Source: Mesostigma viride (lineage: Eukaryota > Streptophyta > Mesostigmatophyceae > Mesostigmatales > Mesostigmataceae). From it: a stretch of DNA of 64,000 nt. Position 1 is the first letter of the stretch; every line of letters begins with the position of its first letter. The position numbers and the translations under genes were made by a program. The DNA lies in the NCBI GenBank assembly GCA_009746045.1, contig RPFO01000154.1, positions 3,766,281-3,830,280 on the forward strand, given 5' to 3'. The notes under the pieces were generated by a model. It worked only from the letters and a program-made list of their open reading frames with translations. It had not been told where the DNA came from and made no database searches. Positions 21,601 through 31,780 of the stretch are shown in pieces.

Positions 21601-24600
21601 TTCTGGGTAGGCATGGGACTAGGCATATGGTGAGGGGGGAGCCGTGGGTGCAAGTGGATATTTCGGGAAGTAAAGGTGATGGGAAGGGAGGGGGAAGGGG
21701 GGAAGGGGGAAGGGGGAAGGGGGAAGGGGGGAAGGGGGGAAGGGGGGAAGGGGGAAGGGAAGGGGGAAGGGGGGAAGGGGGAAGGGGGGAAGGGGGAAGG
21801 GGGAAGGGGGAAGGGGGAAGGGGGGGGGGAAGGGGGGAAGGGGGAAGGGGGGAAGGGGGGAAGGGGGGAAGGGGGAAGGGGGGAAGGGGGAAGGGGGAAA
21901 GGGGGAAAGGGGGAAAGGGGAAAGGGGGAAAGGGGGAAAGGGGGAAAGGGGGGGACCAGGTTTCACAACATTAGAGGGGTGCGAAGGAAGGTTTGGGGAG
22001 GCCAGCAGGGGTGGAGGATGTGGAGGGAATTCGGAGGGCGGGAGGGGGGGGGGGGGGACCAGGGCTTATCTTGCCCATCCGCGCGGGGTGTTGACACATC
22101 ATCTTTGTTCATTATCTTGCCGACGTGACCCTGTGGGTACCAGTTTTTTTTGGCAGCTCATGCGTTCCCATATCGTCTTGCTGATACAGTTGCGTCAACT
22201 TTTCTCCCCATCTACGTCAGTGGAAATTTTCTTTCCTGTTCTCTGCCCACATCTCATGGATGTGGTTGTTCCCACCCCCCATCTCCACCCCCTTCTTCTG
22301 TTTTCTTCCCACTTCTCACTGAGGTGGTTGAATTGTTATTCCTGCGCTTTTCTCTCCGTGCCCCCTTTGCAGTGGACGGATGACGCATGGATGGAAGCGC
22401 GCAAGGGGAAGAAGTGGCTCGAGGTGTGTCCTTGGGTGCATTTGTTAGGGTATTCACATGCCTTGTGGATAAGCCAAGCAGACGGAAGCGTGCAAGGGGA
22501 AGCAGTGGCTAGGTGAGGCAGTTGGTTGATCACATACCCACACGCCTTTATTTTTTGCAGATCAATCAAGTTTGCAGAGGTCGCGCTGCGGCCATCGTGG
22601 CCGCCATTGTGGAGGTTGTGTGGTCCCATCGTTGTTCCCTTCGGCACGTGCACGTAGCCTGGCCAGCGGCAAATCTCTTCATCCTCCCTCCATCATCTCT
22701 CAACCGTAATCCCTGTTTCTGTCTTCTGGTCGTGGCGTTACTCGCTGTGCGGTTCCCTGTGGAGATGTCGGTAGGGAAGCGTTCTGCAAAAGAAGAATTA
22801 AATTGCTAAATAAGCTTCAATCTTGTTTTTCATCAGTTTTTCTTCTTTCTGCAGTTTTTTGGGCGCAAAAGAAAGCAACACTTGTAACTACCTCCGCTTA
22901 TCAATTTAAATTCTCGACCGTCACCTTCGAATTTTATCGGATTAGTGCGGCCCTCAACCACCACGCTTTCGATGTTATGGTTCCAATCACTTTTTCTTTC
23001 CCCTGGTGTCCGTGGGGACCCGTCTTCATCAGAACGTTTTGTTCTCATGGAAAATTCTAATTTGATATATTTCTTTATTATTATTTTTTTTAAAATGTCA
23101 AATGGTTTCAAACACTTGGCTTGCTACGCCAGCATTCTGGTGCTCGCAGGAGCCCATCCCGATGTAATTCCTATGTAATTATCGTGGTGACTTTTTTGTT
23201 TCTTGCTTTTAAACCGTGTTTCCTTTTCTGGCGCGTGCAGGAGCCCATATCCATCTATGAAGTCCACCTGGGCTCCTTCATGCGCAAGCCATCACCGGGG
23301 TCAGACAAGGGGTCCCGCGACGCCGCCGGCAAAGGTCTGCGGCTGTCCCTGGCCGACATCCTGCGCCTGCTGGACCCTGACGCTGATGGTGGTGCCAGTG
23401 CCAAGACTTCTGACAACGTCACCACCAATAATAACAACAGCAATGGTAGCAATACTGCCACGATTAGCAGCAACAGCAGCAACAGCAGCAACAGCAGCAG
23501 CAGCAGCAGCAGCAGCATCCTGGGTGACAAGAGCAAGGGCCTGGTGAGTGCCGCCGAGAGGAGTAACGGCAGCAATGGCGGCACGCCGCTCACCAACGGC
23601 GGCGGTGCTGGTTGGCAACCGCAGACACCTGGAAGTCTTCCCACCGCCGCCACCGCCGCCAACAGCCGCAAAGCCACGCAGGGACAGCTGGCAGCGGAGG
23701 GCGCTGGTCAGGTGGAGACAGGTGGCGGAGTGGGCACTAAATATAGTGGGGAGGTCACTATTTGTAGCGGGGACCAGACCATGGTCGACGCAAGACCCGA
23801 TTCTTTCGACCGCGAAGGCCACTCGTGGGCCGGCAGCGCGTTAGCAGAACCACCCGCGTGTTCGTCAGGGCCCCTGTGCGTGCCTGGCTCATGTTGCCCG
23901 GTCCCCCAAGCATCCACGCCCGCTTCTGCCAACCCGGCATCCGCACAGTCCATGAACCACCCGGCATCCATGCTGGCGGGGATGTCGCATACTGACGTGG
24001 TGGCGGACTCGCTGCAAGTAGCGACAATGGACAATCTGGCACCAGCCCTCACAGCCACTGTCAGCCATCGGGGTGGTGCCAATGGTGGCGGTGGTGGCGG
24101 CGCCGATGTAGGTCCAATCGGCCCCTCTTCGGGGAGTATCGAGAATGGCGGCTTTGGTGGCGGTGCCGCCAGCAATGGGGCGAACGCGAGCAGCGGTGGC
24201 GGCGCGCGCAGCAGCGGCGGAAATGCTGGCGGAAGCAGCGGGAATGCTAGCAATGGCGGGAATGGCACGAGTGGCGGGAATGCTAGCAGCAGCACCAGCA
24301 GCGGCGGCGGCGGCGGCGGTGCGAGTGCCGTCTCGGAGGATATCCCGTCCTGCTATTACAGCTATGATGATCACGTATCAACGCTGGTGGCATACGTCCG
24401 CGCGATGGGGTTCACGCATGTGGAGCTCATGCCGTTCATGGAGCACCCGTTCTACGGGTCATGGGGCTACCAGGTGGGTGATGGGCTTATCTATTTTGAT
24501 AATTGGGTTGAGTGTATGTTCCCTTTTTGTTGGTCTGTTCTTGGAGCACCCCTTCTATGGGTCATGGGGCTACCAGGTGGGTGATGAGGCTCTTTTTAAT

Positions 24601-27600
24601 AAAATACTAGCTTGTGGAGCGTATGTCCCTATTCGAGCTGATGCCGTTCATGGAGCACCTCTTCTATGTGTTATGAGGTACCAGGTGGGTGCTGGGCCTA
24701 TCTCTTTTGAGCACTATGTATGGAGTGTATGTTCCCTATTCGTTGTTCTGTTCATGGAGCACTTGTACTTTGGGTCAGGAGGGTACCATGTGGGTGCTTG
24801 GTCTGGCCCTATCTATTTCCCACTATTTTTTTCTGGATCCCATTGGTGGCTCCTATTGTAGCTGAGCACCACTAGCTAAGCACCGCCGGCTCAGCTTTAC
24901 GTCCAGGCTCAGGGGTGTCAACATGTCAGCACCCACCTCTCCATGTCGATGCCCTTTTTATAAGCCTGGCACGGTTTTGGCACGCAGCACGCCGCGGGTT
25001 CCGCTGCCATCCGTTCTTTCTTGGAATGTCGCACATACTGTAGATTCGAGGCACCGATAATGGCAAATGACGGCTTTCTTACTTGTTCTTCTATTTGATG
25101 ACACTTCATCGACTGAGCCACTCCATAATTGATATTGTCAAGCACTCAATCCTTGATATACTAGTTTTTTCGTTACTCTAACTGTATCCCAATAATCCCC
25201 GCCCCCTTCCCCCCTTACTTACCACCGTAATAACCTCCCCCTCTCCCACCAGGTCACTGGCTACTTCTGTCCCACGTCCCGCTACGGCGCCCCCGTTGCC
25301 CTCATGCGCCTGATCGACGCCTTCCACAACGCGGGCCTCGGCGTGATCATGGACTGGGTCCCTGCCCACTTCCCGCTCGACCCCCACGGGCTCGCCCTCT
25401 TTGACGGTACGCCTCAGTACGAATACAGCGACGCTCGCCGGGGTTTCCACCCGGACTGGAAAACCGGCGTGTTCGACTACAGCAAGCCCGAGGTCCGGTG
25501 CTTCCTTCACAGCTCAGCGCGCTTCTGGCTGGAGCATTACCACATTGACGGCGTGCGGGTGGACGCGGTCGCCAGCATGCTGTATTTTAACTACAGCCGG
25601 CGGGACGGGGAGTGGCTGGGTAATGACTATGGGGGGCCGGAGAACTGGCACAGCGTCACGTTTCTGAGGCACCTGAACGAGATGGTGCACTGGGGGTTTC
25701 CTGGGGTGTTCACGATCGCAGAGGAGAGCACGACCTGGCCGCAGGTAATTAGGCCTACCCGCTTGATTCTTATCTATTGGGACTCTATCCGCTTGTTCAC
25801 CATTGCAGAGGAGAGCAAGACGCGGCCGCACGTAATCAGAAAGCGTGGCTCCTTTGGTGGTTGCTACGTGCGCTAGTCGGCGATTGCTTCTAGTTGTTGC
25901 GTGGTTACGATGGCAGAATGCCCCCCTACCCACTGCCGTTAGCCCTTTCTCTCACACGCTTCAGTTCCCTCTATATATTTCTATGTATTCAGGTGTAGGT
26001 ACCTGAATTTTAATATAGAGAGTTACCTGTCGCTGATCCTTCCCTGCTCCTCGGCCTATCCGCGGGACAGGGGAGCGGGCGCGACATGTTGTGGTAATTA
26101 TGCTCGTTGCCATTCCTTCAATCACCGAGTCCCCTCTTCCCCTTGGGCGTATGGTGATCTCGGCGGTTTCCTCCGCGACAGGTGAGCGGGCGCGACAAGG
26201 TGGCCGGTTGCCGCGAGGCGCTCGGGTTCGACTTCAAGTGGGACATTGGCTGGATGAACGACACGCTCGAGTACTGGCAGAAGGAGCCCCGCCACCGCAC
26301 CGCCGCGCACTGCAAGCTCACCTTCCGCAACATGTACGCGCTGTCCGAGCACTTCGTGCTGCCGCTGTCCCACGACGAGGTCGTCCACGGGAAGCGGTCC
26401 CTCCTCCGCAAGATGCCCGGCGACGCCAGCCAGGCATTTGCCAACCTGTGCCTCCTGCTTGGGTACCAGTATGTGACCCCGGGGAAGAAGCTCCTCTTCA
26501 TGGGGCAGGAGTTCGGGCAGCGGGGGGAGTGGGACCACGAGGGCGGGCTGGATTGGGGCCTGTTGGCCCAGTCGCAGCTGCACGCGGGGGTCGCGCGGTG
26601 GGTCGCCGAGTTGAACCGGGTGTACAAGAGGGAGCGCAGCCTGCACGAGGGCGACCACTTCAAGTGGGGGTTTGAGTGGCTGGACGTGGACAACGCAGAG
26701 GACTCAGTGCTGGTCTTTCTGCGCAAGTCCAGGTGCGGGAGGGGTGTTGTGTCTCGTGATGGATATTGGGAGTATGGCCAGTTGTAGGTTAGGATGACGG
26801 GGAAGAGAAGACTCAGTGTTTTTTTTTTTTCCTGCTAGTCCCGGTGAGTGGCGCTGTTTGTTGGTGATGGTCTATGTATCTCTATGGGTCTCTATTGATC
26901 TCTTTAGGTTGGTTCTCTCTATGGTCTATGTATATCTTGATTGGTATACCACGCGTTCGTAGCATAGGACAAGATGGAGGACTTGGGGGGTGCACCTCCC
27001 TGTGCAATCAAATGAGGGAATGCATGTATCAATGGTGCTTATAGCGGTGTTGTTATCCCTAGCGATCTTGCTATTTTAGGCACTGCGTTACGCATTGCTT
27101 GGCCTATTTTCCCATGTTCTTATTGGGGCCCTCCCACACACGCGCGCAACGCTTCCTCACCCCACCCCACCCCACCCCACCCCTCCGGTTGCGCTGACAA
27201 TTTTGCACTCTTTACGCTCACATTTATTCTCGCATTCCCCCCCCTGCCTCCCTCCCTTCTGAGCTGGTCCCAGGGTCCCTGAGCCCCCTCTCTTGGTCGC
27301 GCTCAACTTCAAGCCGGTCGTGCGCGAGGACTACCGCATCCGTGTGCCAGAGGCGGGCCCCTGGCGCGTGATCCTTAATTCCGACGACCGCGAGTACGGC
27401 GGCAGCGGGATGTGGCCTTTTGACCGGCAACCCCCGGGGCGCGCCGACGCCGCCACCTCAAGCCCCAATCCCTCGGGCCCATTCCAAGCCTCGACCCAGA
27501 CCCCAACGTCGAGCCAACGTCCGGGTTCAGCCTCGAGCCAACACCAGGCGCAAGGAGTCGGCCCTGATAATGTCCCGGTCGATGAGGGCGAGCTGGCGGT

Positions 27601-28507
27601 CCTCGCGCTCCACTCCTCGCGCATCAACAGCTGCCCCTCGCTCTCCCGGACCACCAGCGCGGGCGGCATCCATGGGGGGTTCCCGCTCGAGCATGGATCG
27701 GTCCCCGGCGCCGGCTCGCCCCAACCTTGGCTGCACGCCCACGGCCACCATCTCGGCCGGCTCCACGGACACGGGACCCGGGAGAACCACCGAGAGGCTG
27801 CGGACGGGGGCAACAATTGGAAGTTCTGCAACCGCTACAAGTACACGCTGCGGCTGCGGCTCCCCCCGCTCGGGATGGTGGTCCTCCAGGCCAAGCGGCG
27901 CGAGTGCAAGGAGGTGACGTTCCGCTGGACGGGCGTGCGGAGCCACCAGAGCGTGGCTGTCTCGGGGACGTTCAACGACTGGCAGGAGCAGCTCCCTCTC
28001 GTACGCGACGACGAAGAATCTGCCGCCACTATCAATAGCCAGCACGGCGACGTGAACAACAGTGGTGCCATGAGTGGAAGCGTGGGCGGCATGGGGGCAA
28101 GTGCCGACGCGATGTTCCCTCCCTTCTCGAACCCGGGTGAGCCGTCCTCGGCCTCGTCCTCTCCCCCCAGCTTCACCCAATCGCTCCCCACGATGTCGTC
28201 CTCGTCGGCGTTTGGATCGTCGTCGGGCCAGCCCGGCGGGGGCGGCAAGGGCGGGGGCGGTGGCCGCCAGGGCTCCTACCCGCCCCCCTCGTGGAGCCTG
28301 CGCATGTCGCTCCCCTGTGGTCAGTACGAGTACAAGTTCCTCGTGGACGGCGAGTACATGTGTGACGGGGACGCGCCCGTCGTGTGCCACGACGGCACCA
28401 ACAACAACAACTTCCTGGTGGTCCCCAGCGTGGGTGGGAACAGCGCCACGCTGGGCTTCCCATCGCTCCCGCCGAACTCTGGGCTGGGTTGGCCCGACAC
28501 GCCGTGA
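18671..28507 (+). CDS. glgB: Bacterial-type 1,4-alpha-glucan branching enzyme (GlgB) with an extra C-terminal CBM48-like domain (8 exons, 5' end missing)
   Basis: Exons are 18671-18763, 20160-20302, 21139-21478, 22373-22423, 23241-24473, 25253-25744, 26182-26732 and 27274-28507. All have AG/GT borders and matching phases, about 1,378 codons, stop TGA at 28505. The enzyme (EC 2.4.1.18) makes alpha-1,6 branches in glycogen or starch. Domain order: the linker LYDKLGAH; N-terminal CBM48 ([20 protein letters not shown]); [11 protein letters not shown] opening the GH13 barrel. Expected catalytic residues are Asp in RVDAVAS (25562-25564), Glu in TIAEEST (25721-25723) and Asp in LSHDEVVHG (26374-26376). 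Then come the C-terminal beta domain (LNFKPV...LRLPPLG) and an AMPK-beta-like CBM48 (VSGTFNDW...[12 protein letters not shown]). These motifs match bacterial GlgB, not the eukaryotic GBE1/SBE type. A roughly 350-residue Ser/Asn/Gly-rich insertion follows the first barrel strand, and two more lie near the C-terminus. The first exon(s) were not identified. Confidence 0.93.
18838..18885 (+). repeat. Copy of glgB exon 1 3' edge with donor
   Basis: The stretch aacgatgcaggcatccctg plus taagcggcca repeats the exon end at 18,748-18,773 (aacgatgctggcgtcccg|gtaagcggcca), offset 107 bp, with the donor GTAAGC intact. Confidence 0.85.
18886..20159. other. Remainder of glgB intron 1, nothing recognised
   Basis: The right end is a long pyrimidine-rich run (about 20,020-20,156) leading into the exon 2 acceptor tttggcag. 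Frames on either strand look like intron noise. Confidence 0.55.
20368..20660 (+). repeat. Three successive decaying copies of glgB exon 2 3' edge
   Basis: The exon end and donor (GG|GTACGTGCG near 20,302, then ttagcattcaagc) recur with the donor position near 20,398, 20,509 and 20,629, each weaker than the last. The first copy keeps tatggaggtctttgtg and gctagcattcaagct. Confidence 0.75.
20740..21025. repeat. Degenerate minisatellite in glgB intron 2
   Basis: Units built from aggtagtatgcttatcgcg and aggtagtatgcttgtccaag with tatccttata spacers repeat six or more times. Confidence 0.88.
21680..21957. repeat. Polypurine (G4-6A2-3)n tract in glgB intron 3
   Basis: Almost 280 bases of G and A on the sense strand follow one another. 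This gives runs of potential G-quadruplexes in the pre-mRNA. Overlapping Gly/Lys-rich and Pro/Phe-rich frames are spurious. Confidence 0.95.
22470..22516 (+). repeat. Copy of glgB exon 4 3' edge with donor
   Basis: The stretch ggaagcgtgcaaggggaag plus cagtggctag|gtgagg repeats the exon end at 22,393-22,429, offset 89 bp. A good donor (GTGAGG) is kept. Confidence 0.85.
23125..23168 (+). repeat. Copy of glgB exon 5 acceptor
   Basis: The stretch ttctggtgctcgcaggagcc, then cat, repeats the real acceptor at 23,226-23,250 (ttctggcgcgtgcag|gagcccat) 91 bp upstream. Confidence 0.75.
24474..24830 (+). repeat. Three downstream copies of glgB exon 5 3' edge, each with a GTGGGT donor
   Basis: The exon end (gagcacccgttctacgggtc...taccag|gtgggt, ending 24,473) recurs with donor positions after 24,576, 24,684 and 24,789. 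The spacing is 103, 108 and 105 bp. Identity falls with distance, but all three keep gtgggt. The intervening tgtatgttccctattcg block is also shared. Confidence 0.92.
25785..25850 (+). repeat. Copy of glgB exon 6 3' edge
   Basis: The stretch gttcaccattgcagaggaga plus gcaagacgcggccgcac|gtaatc repeats the exon end with its Ala-Glu-Glu-Ser codons, offset 87 bp. A GT is kept after CAC. The frame stays open across it to a stop at about 25,876. Confidence 0.88.
26055..26090 (+). repeat. Copy of glgB exon 7 acceptor and exon start
   Basis: The stretch ccgcgggacag|gggagcgggcgcgaca repeats the real acceptor ctccgcgacag|gtgagcgggcgcgaca at 26,171-26,197, 111 bp upstream. Confidence 0.85.
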
Positions 28508-28531
28508 GGGGGGCATTATATAGCTGCCCAA

Positions 28532-28537
28532 AATAAA
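28532..28537 (+). promoter_or_regulatory. Candidate polyadenylation signal AATAAA of glgB
   Basis: A canonical AATAAA lies 25 nt after the glgB stop codon. If used, the 3' UTR would be very short and would end at or before the duplicated stop region. No transcript data are available here. Confidence 0.4.
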
Positions 28538-28549
28538 GCCAGACCCCCT

Positions 28550-28985
28550 TACAGGGCTGGGTTGGCCCGACACGCCGTGAGGGGGGCTCTATATAGCTGC
28601 CTGTATACGTGCCCAGGACCAGACCCCTGTGATGGCCTGATGGGGGCAGACACCTCCTTTGGATCATTGGTGGCACGCGAGGGGGCTCATGGTTTGCTGT
28701 GTAGGTGGTCTATATGTGGCTGGGTATCTGTGGCGCTTGGATTGTGGGGGGTCGGACATGCCCCAGGGGGCCAGATAAGCATGTGCGCTCCTGTCATAGA
28801 TACTTCATGAGGCGCTCCTGTTGTAGGTGCTTAATGAGGCGCTCCTGTTATAGGTGCTTCCTGTGTGGCTGGACACGCTATGAAGAAGGCATGTGCCTTG
28901 CTGTATTGTTCACGCTAAAAATAGTGGACAGGATGCTAGCTCCGGTCATGGGTGGGCCGACATGCCACAATGAGGGGTCGTGTCT
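28550..28985 (+). repeat. Decaying copies of the glgB stop-codon region
   Basis: The end of the reading frame (ggttggcccgacacgccgtg plus aggggggc) recurs at 28,560-28,587, 73 bp on. Weaker versions lie near 28,748 (gggggtcggacatgcc) and 28,950 (gggtgggccgacatgcc). A separate 24-bp unit (aggcgctcctgttrtaggtg plus ctt) repeats at about 28,805-28,860. Confidence 0.7.
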
Positions 28986-31020
28986 GGGCGCCCATGGCTG
29001 CTGTATTTCTAGTCACGGTGTTCATGCATGCCCGGACACCCTGGGAGGGGGCCACGTGTGAGGGGCGCTTGGGTGCCCAGTACCTGGCTGCGCAAGGCAA
29101 GACGTGCGCGGAGGGGCCACACGGTGAACGGGCAGCTGCCGCACTTCGGGATCATTCGTGGCCCTACACGCCGTGCGCGGGGCATGCGTGCACCCGTTAC
29201 TGCTGCAATCATAACTGTTACCCTGTTCATGCCCGGACCAGTGCATGCTCGGCAAGCCGCGAGAGGGGCAGCGGCATGCGCTTGTTGTTGAGGCCGCAAC
29301 AAAGAGTGAGCCAGAGGTCCATGGCCACCGACAATGTGCAGCGCATGCCCCACAGCTACTGCATCCAATGATGGGTTACTCACGTGCCGCTGAAGCCATG
29401 TGGAGCACTGTAAAGGTATAGTGCTCCGTGACATGCCCCTGCACACGGCATGTACAACACTACACATGGAAAGTACGTGCTTACTTTGGTGAGGAGCTTG
29501 CTTACTGTGAAGTGTGAAGTGCCAGGCGCAATATACAGGGGGTTGCAGACTGGGGGCATTCCCTGGCCAGGGCCTCTTGCCACATGTAGCGGCAAGGCCT
29601 GGGCCATTTCTGGATGTGGCCAGGGCCCTGCTTGGGAGACGGTTTGCCAACGATGGTGTCTCGGCACATCCACGACAGGCGGACTTTGTGCTTTGCTATA
29701 ACTGTCTTTGTGCTTCGTTGGCCAGGTGCCAGGGGGGCCAGTGCACTGGGATGGGGCGCTGGCGCCCCGCTTTGATTCAAGTGACCTGCGGCCTGTCTGT
29801 GCCCCTTGTCACTCCGGATGAGCCCCTGATCATCTCTTGCTCCCCTGGGGTTGTGCTCCCCATCATCTCCCATCCAGCACCAGTGGGGTGATGCAAGACC
29901 ATGGCGTGCCTTCTCTATGGCTTCAAGTGGCATGCGCCGGAGGTGTGGCATGCCGGGAAGGATCGGACGAGGGGTCGCACGTGGCGGGAGTAGGCATGAC
30001 AAAATAAGTTGAAATTTCATGTGGGCTGGCTGCTGTGGATACGGCGCCATGTGCCTGCTGGCGGGAGCAGCGGACACGGGGAACAAGGGAGAGCAGGGGC
30101 TCCTCAGGATGGAAGGGAAATATTTCTTCATCGCAAGAGATTTTTCCCGCAGGAACCTGGACACGCATGCGGGTGGGAGGTTTTTCTGGGAAAGCAGAGA
30201 GCCTACTCTACCTCCAGCCCACGTACAGGGAGCTTGTTATCGGCCAAGTTTCAGTTATGCCTGATGAGAATGAGATGTGAGGGGTCTGACGCCAAGTCCG
30301 TCCATGAAAAGATACTGTCTCCTTTGCGCTCTATGCCCTGGGAGCATTTGTGGGAATTGCGGGCACCCCCCCCCCCAAAAAAAAGCTGGTGGTGCACCAT
30401 GGTGAGGAGGCCTCAGATTCCAGAACAACGACGATTCGCAGAGCTTTGCTGGGCAGCCGCTTGTTGCCAGGACTCCACACAGGGTACAACCGGTGCACAA
30501 ATATTTCAGCAATGTATTGTAAGATGTTTTGATTTTTGCGTTGGATTGTGCAGTTAGTGAAGGCAGCTGGCTGCTGAGCCTGGCTGCACATTCGTCGGGT
30601 TGAAAGGCTTGATCTTGTTTGTCGGTCGTTTTGGTTTATATTGATCATTTTTTAGCTTGTTAATTTACACGTAGACTTGTTGACATCCTAGAAAGCACTC
30701 AGGGTTTGCAAATGATTTGTACAAAAAAAAAACTACTTACGCGGGTGCCATATATCCAGGAATAGTTGTCTCGTATAGGCTCACTGATGATAAGTAATAA
30801 TGTATAAGGGTGCTGGCCAGTATGCCTCAGACACATATGTGCACATCGCCGCATGCACATACTGGGAATGTGCGATGTAGTCAACGTCAATACATGTGCC
30901 CACTCATTCTCATGTTCTGACACATGCACACCTCCACGGCTAGGTAATATACTTTGACGGGCGCGCCAGTACGCAACTGAAGCTAGTTGGCCCAGGCCGG
31001 CTTACTAGTCCACATACTAG
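28986..31020. other. Intergenic, no recognised gene
   Basis: Frames of up to 220 codons occur on the minus strand (29,502-30,164), but I recognise no motif and see no splice pattern. A piece at 29,428-29,445 (atagtgctccgtgacatgcc) resembles the block repeated at 32,109 and 33,545, so mobile-element debris is likely. Confidence 0.45.
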
Positions 31021-31030
31021 TCTAGTCTAC

Positions 31031-31606
31031 ATGATTGATGCAGAGCATTTTCATCTGCCCATCGGCCGCGGTGTTGACAAGGTCGACTATCCCAACTGGG
31101 ATCCGAGTGTGCCGCTGCTTCAAGAGCCAGTGTGCAGTATTTGTGGCTGGGCAGTCATCCATTGCAGCTACCTGCGCTGGAACACCCAGGACATCCGTAA
31201 GGTGGGCAAGGCCGGCCACCTCAAGAACATCCTGCGCCACCGCCAACAGGCATGCAGCCATGCATGCCGACTGCAGCATGATCCTCGCAGAGCGCCTCTC
31301 CAATTAGCACGGACATGCCATCCGAGCTGCAGTGAAGAGCAGGTGGCGCTGATTGCTGAGCAGCTCGCAGCCCTGACTGCGCCTGACGGCCCGCTCAACA
31401 TACCGGCCATCACGGCCAAGGTCGACATGCAATTACATAGAAGCCAAAGTCGCACGTACCGACAAGTAGCTCCAGCCCCAGTTTATCACCACGCAAGAGC
31501 ACATTGCCCCCAAAATCGCAGGCCCCAGAGATCACTGAGTAAACAGCCACCACCGCTGGGCACCCAACCTGCTGAAAGGGCCTGCAATATGACCTTTCGA
31601 CTCTGA
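31031..31606 (+). CDS. Unrecognised 191-codon frame with a CxxC/His-rich segment
   Basis: The ATG at 31031 opens a frame containing EPVCSICGWAVIHC, then HLKNILRHRQQACSHACR, which could be a zinc-binding module. An amphipathic helix-like stretch (SEEQVALIAEQLAALTAP) follows. I do not recognise the family. It lies beside the inverted-repeat element that starts near 31,781, so it may be element-borne. A second frame is also open over the first 270 bases, which weakens the call. Confidence 0.3.
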   Translation: MIDAEHFHLPIGRGVDKVDYPNWDPSVPLLQEPVCSICGWAVIHCSYLRWNTQDIRKVGKAGHLKNILRHRQQACSHACRLQHDPRRAPLQLARTCHPSCSEEQVALIAEQLAALTAPDGPLNIPAITAKVDMQLHRSQSRTYRQVAPAPVYHHARAHCPQNRRPQRSLSKQPPPLGTQPAERACNMTFRL

Positions 31607-31780
31607 GTCGGGTCGCGCAGAAGTTCGATGCGCACTCCTGGGTGGACGTACCTGCTCTGAAGAGCCAGGCAACCTCTACTACCACCGCCATCACCACAAG
31701 CTAGAGGAGCTGGATTGAAGACAAGTGCGCAAGGCCGCGCCGACCGCGACCGCCACGCCGCTGCCGAGCAATCCTCAGGC

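Noticed and set aside
21591-21974. Gly/Lys/Arg-rich frames in glgB intron 3
   Set aside because: Translation of a polypurine tract, bounded by good splice sites on either side that join GlgB-like sequence in phase.
28600-30170. Long minus-strand frames downstream of glgB
   Set aside because: No recognisable domain. The early part overlaps the decaying copies of the glgB stop region, and the rest carries mobile-element fragments.
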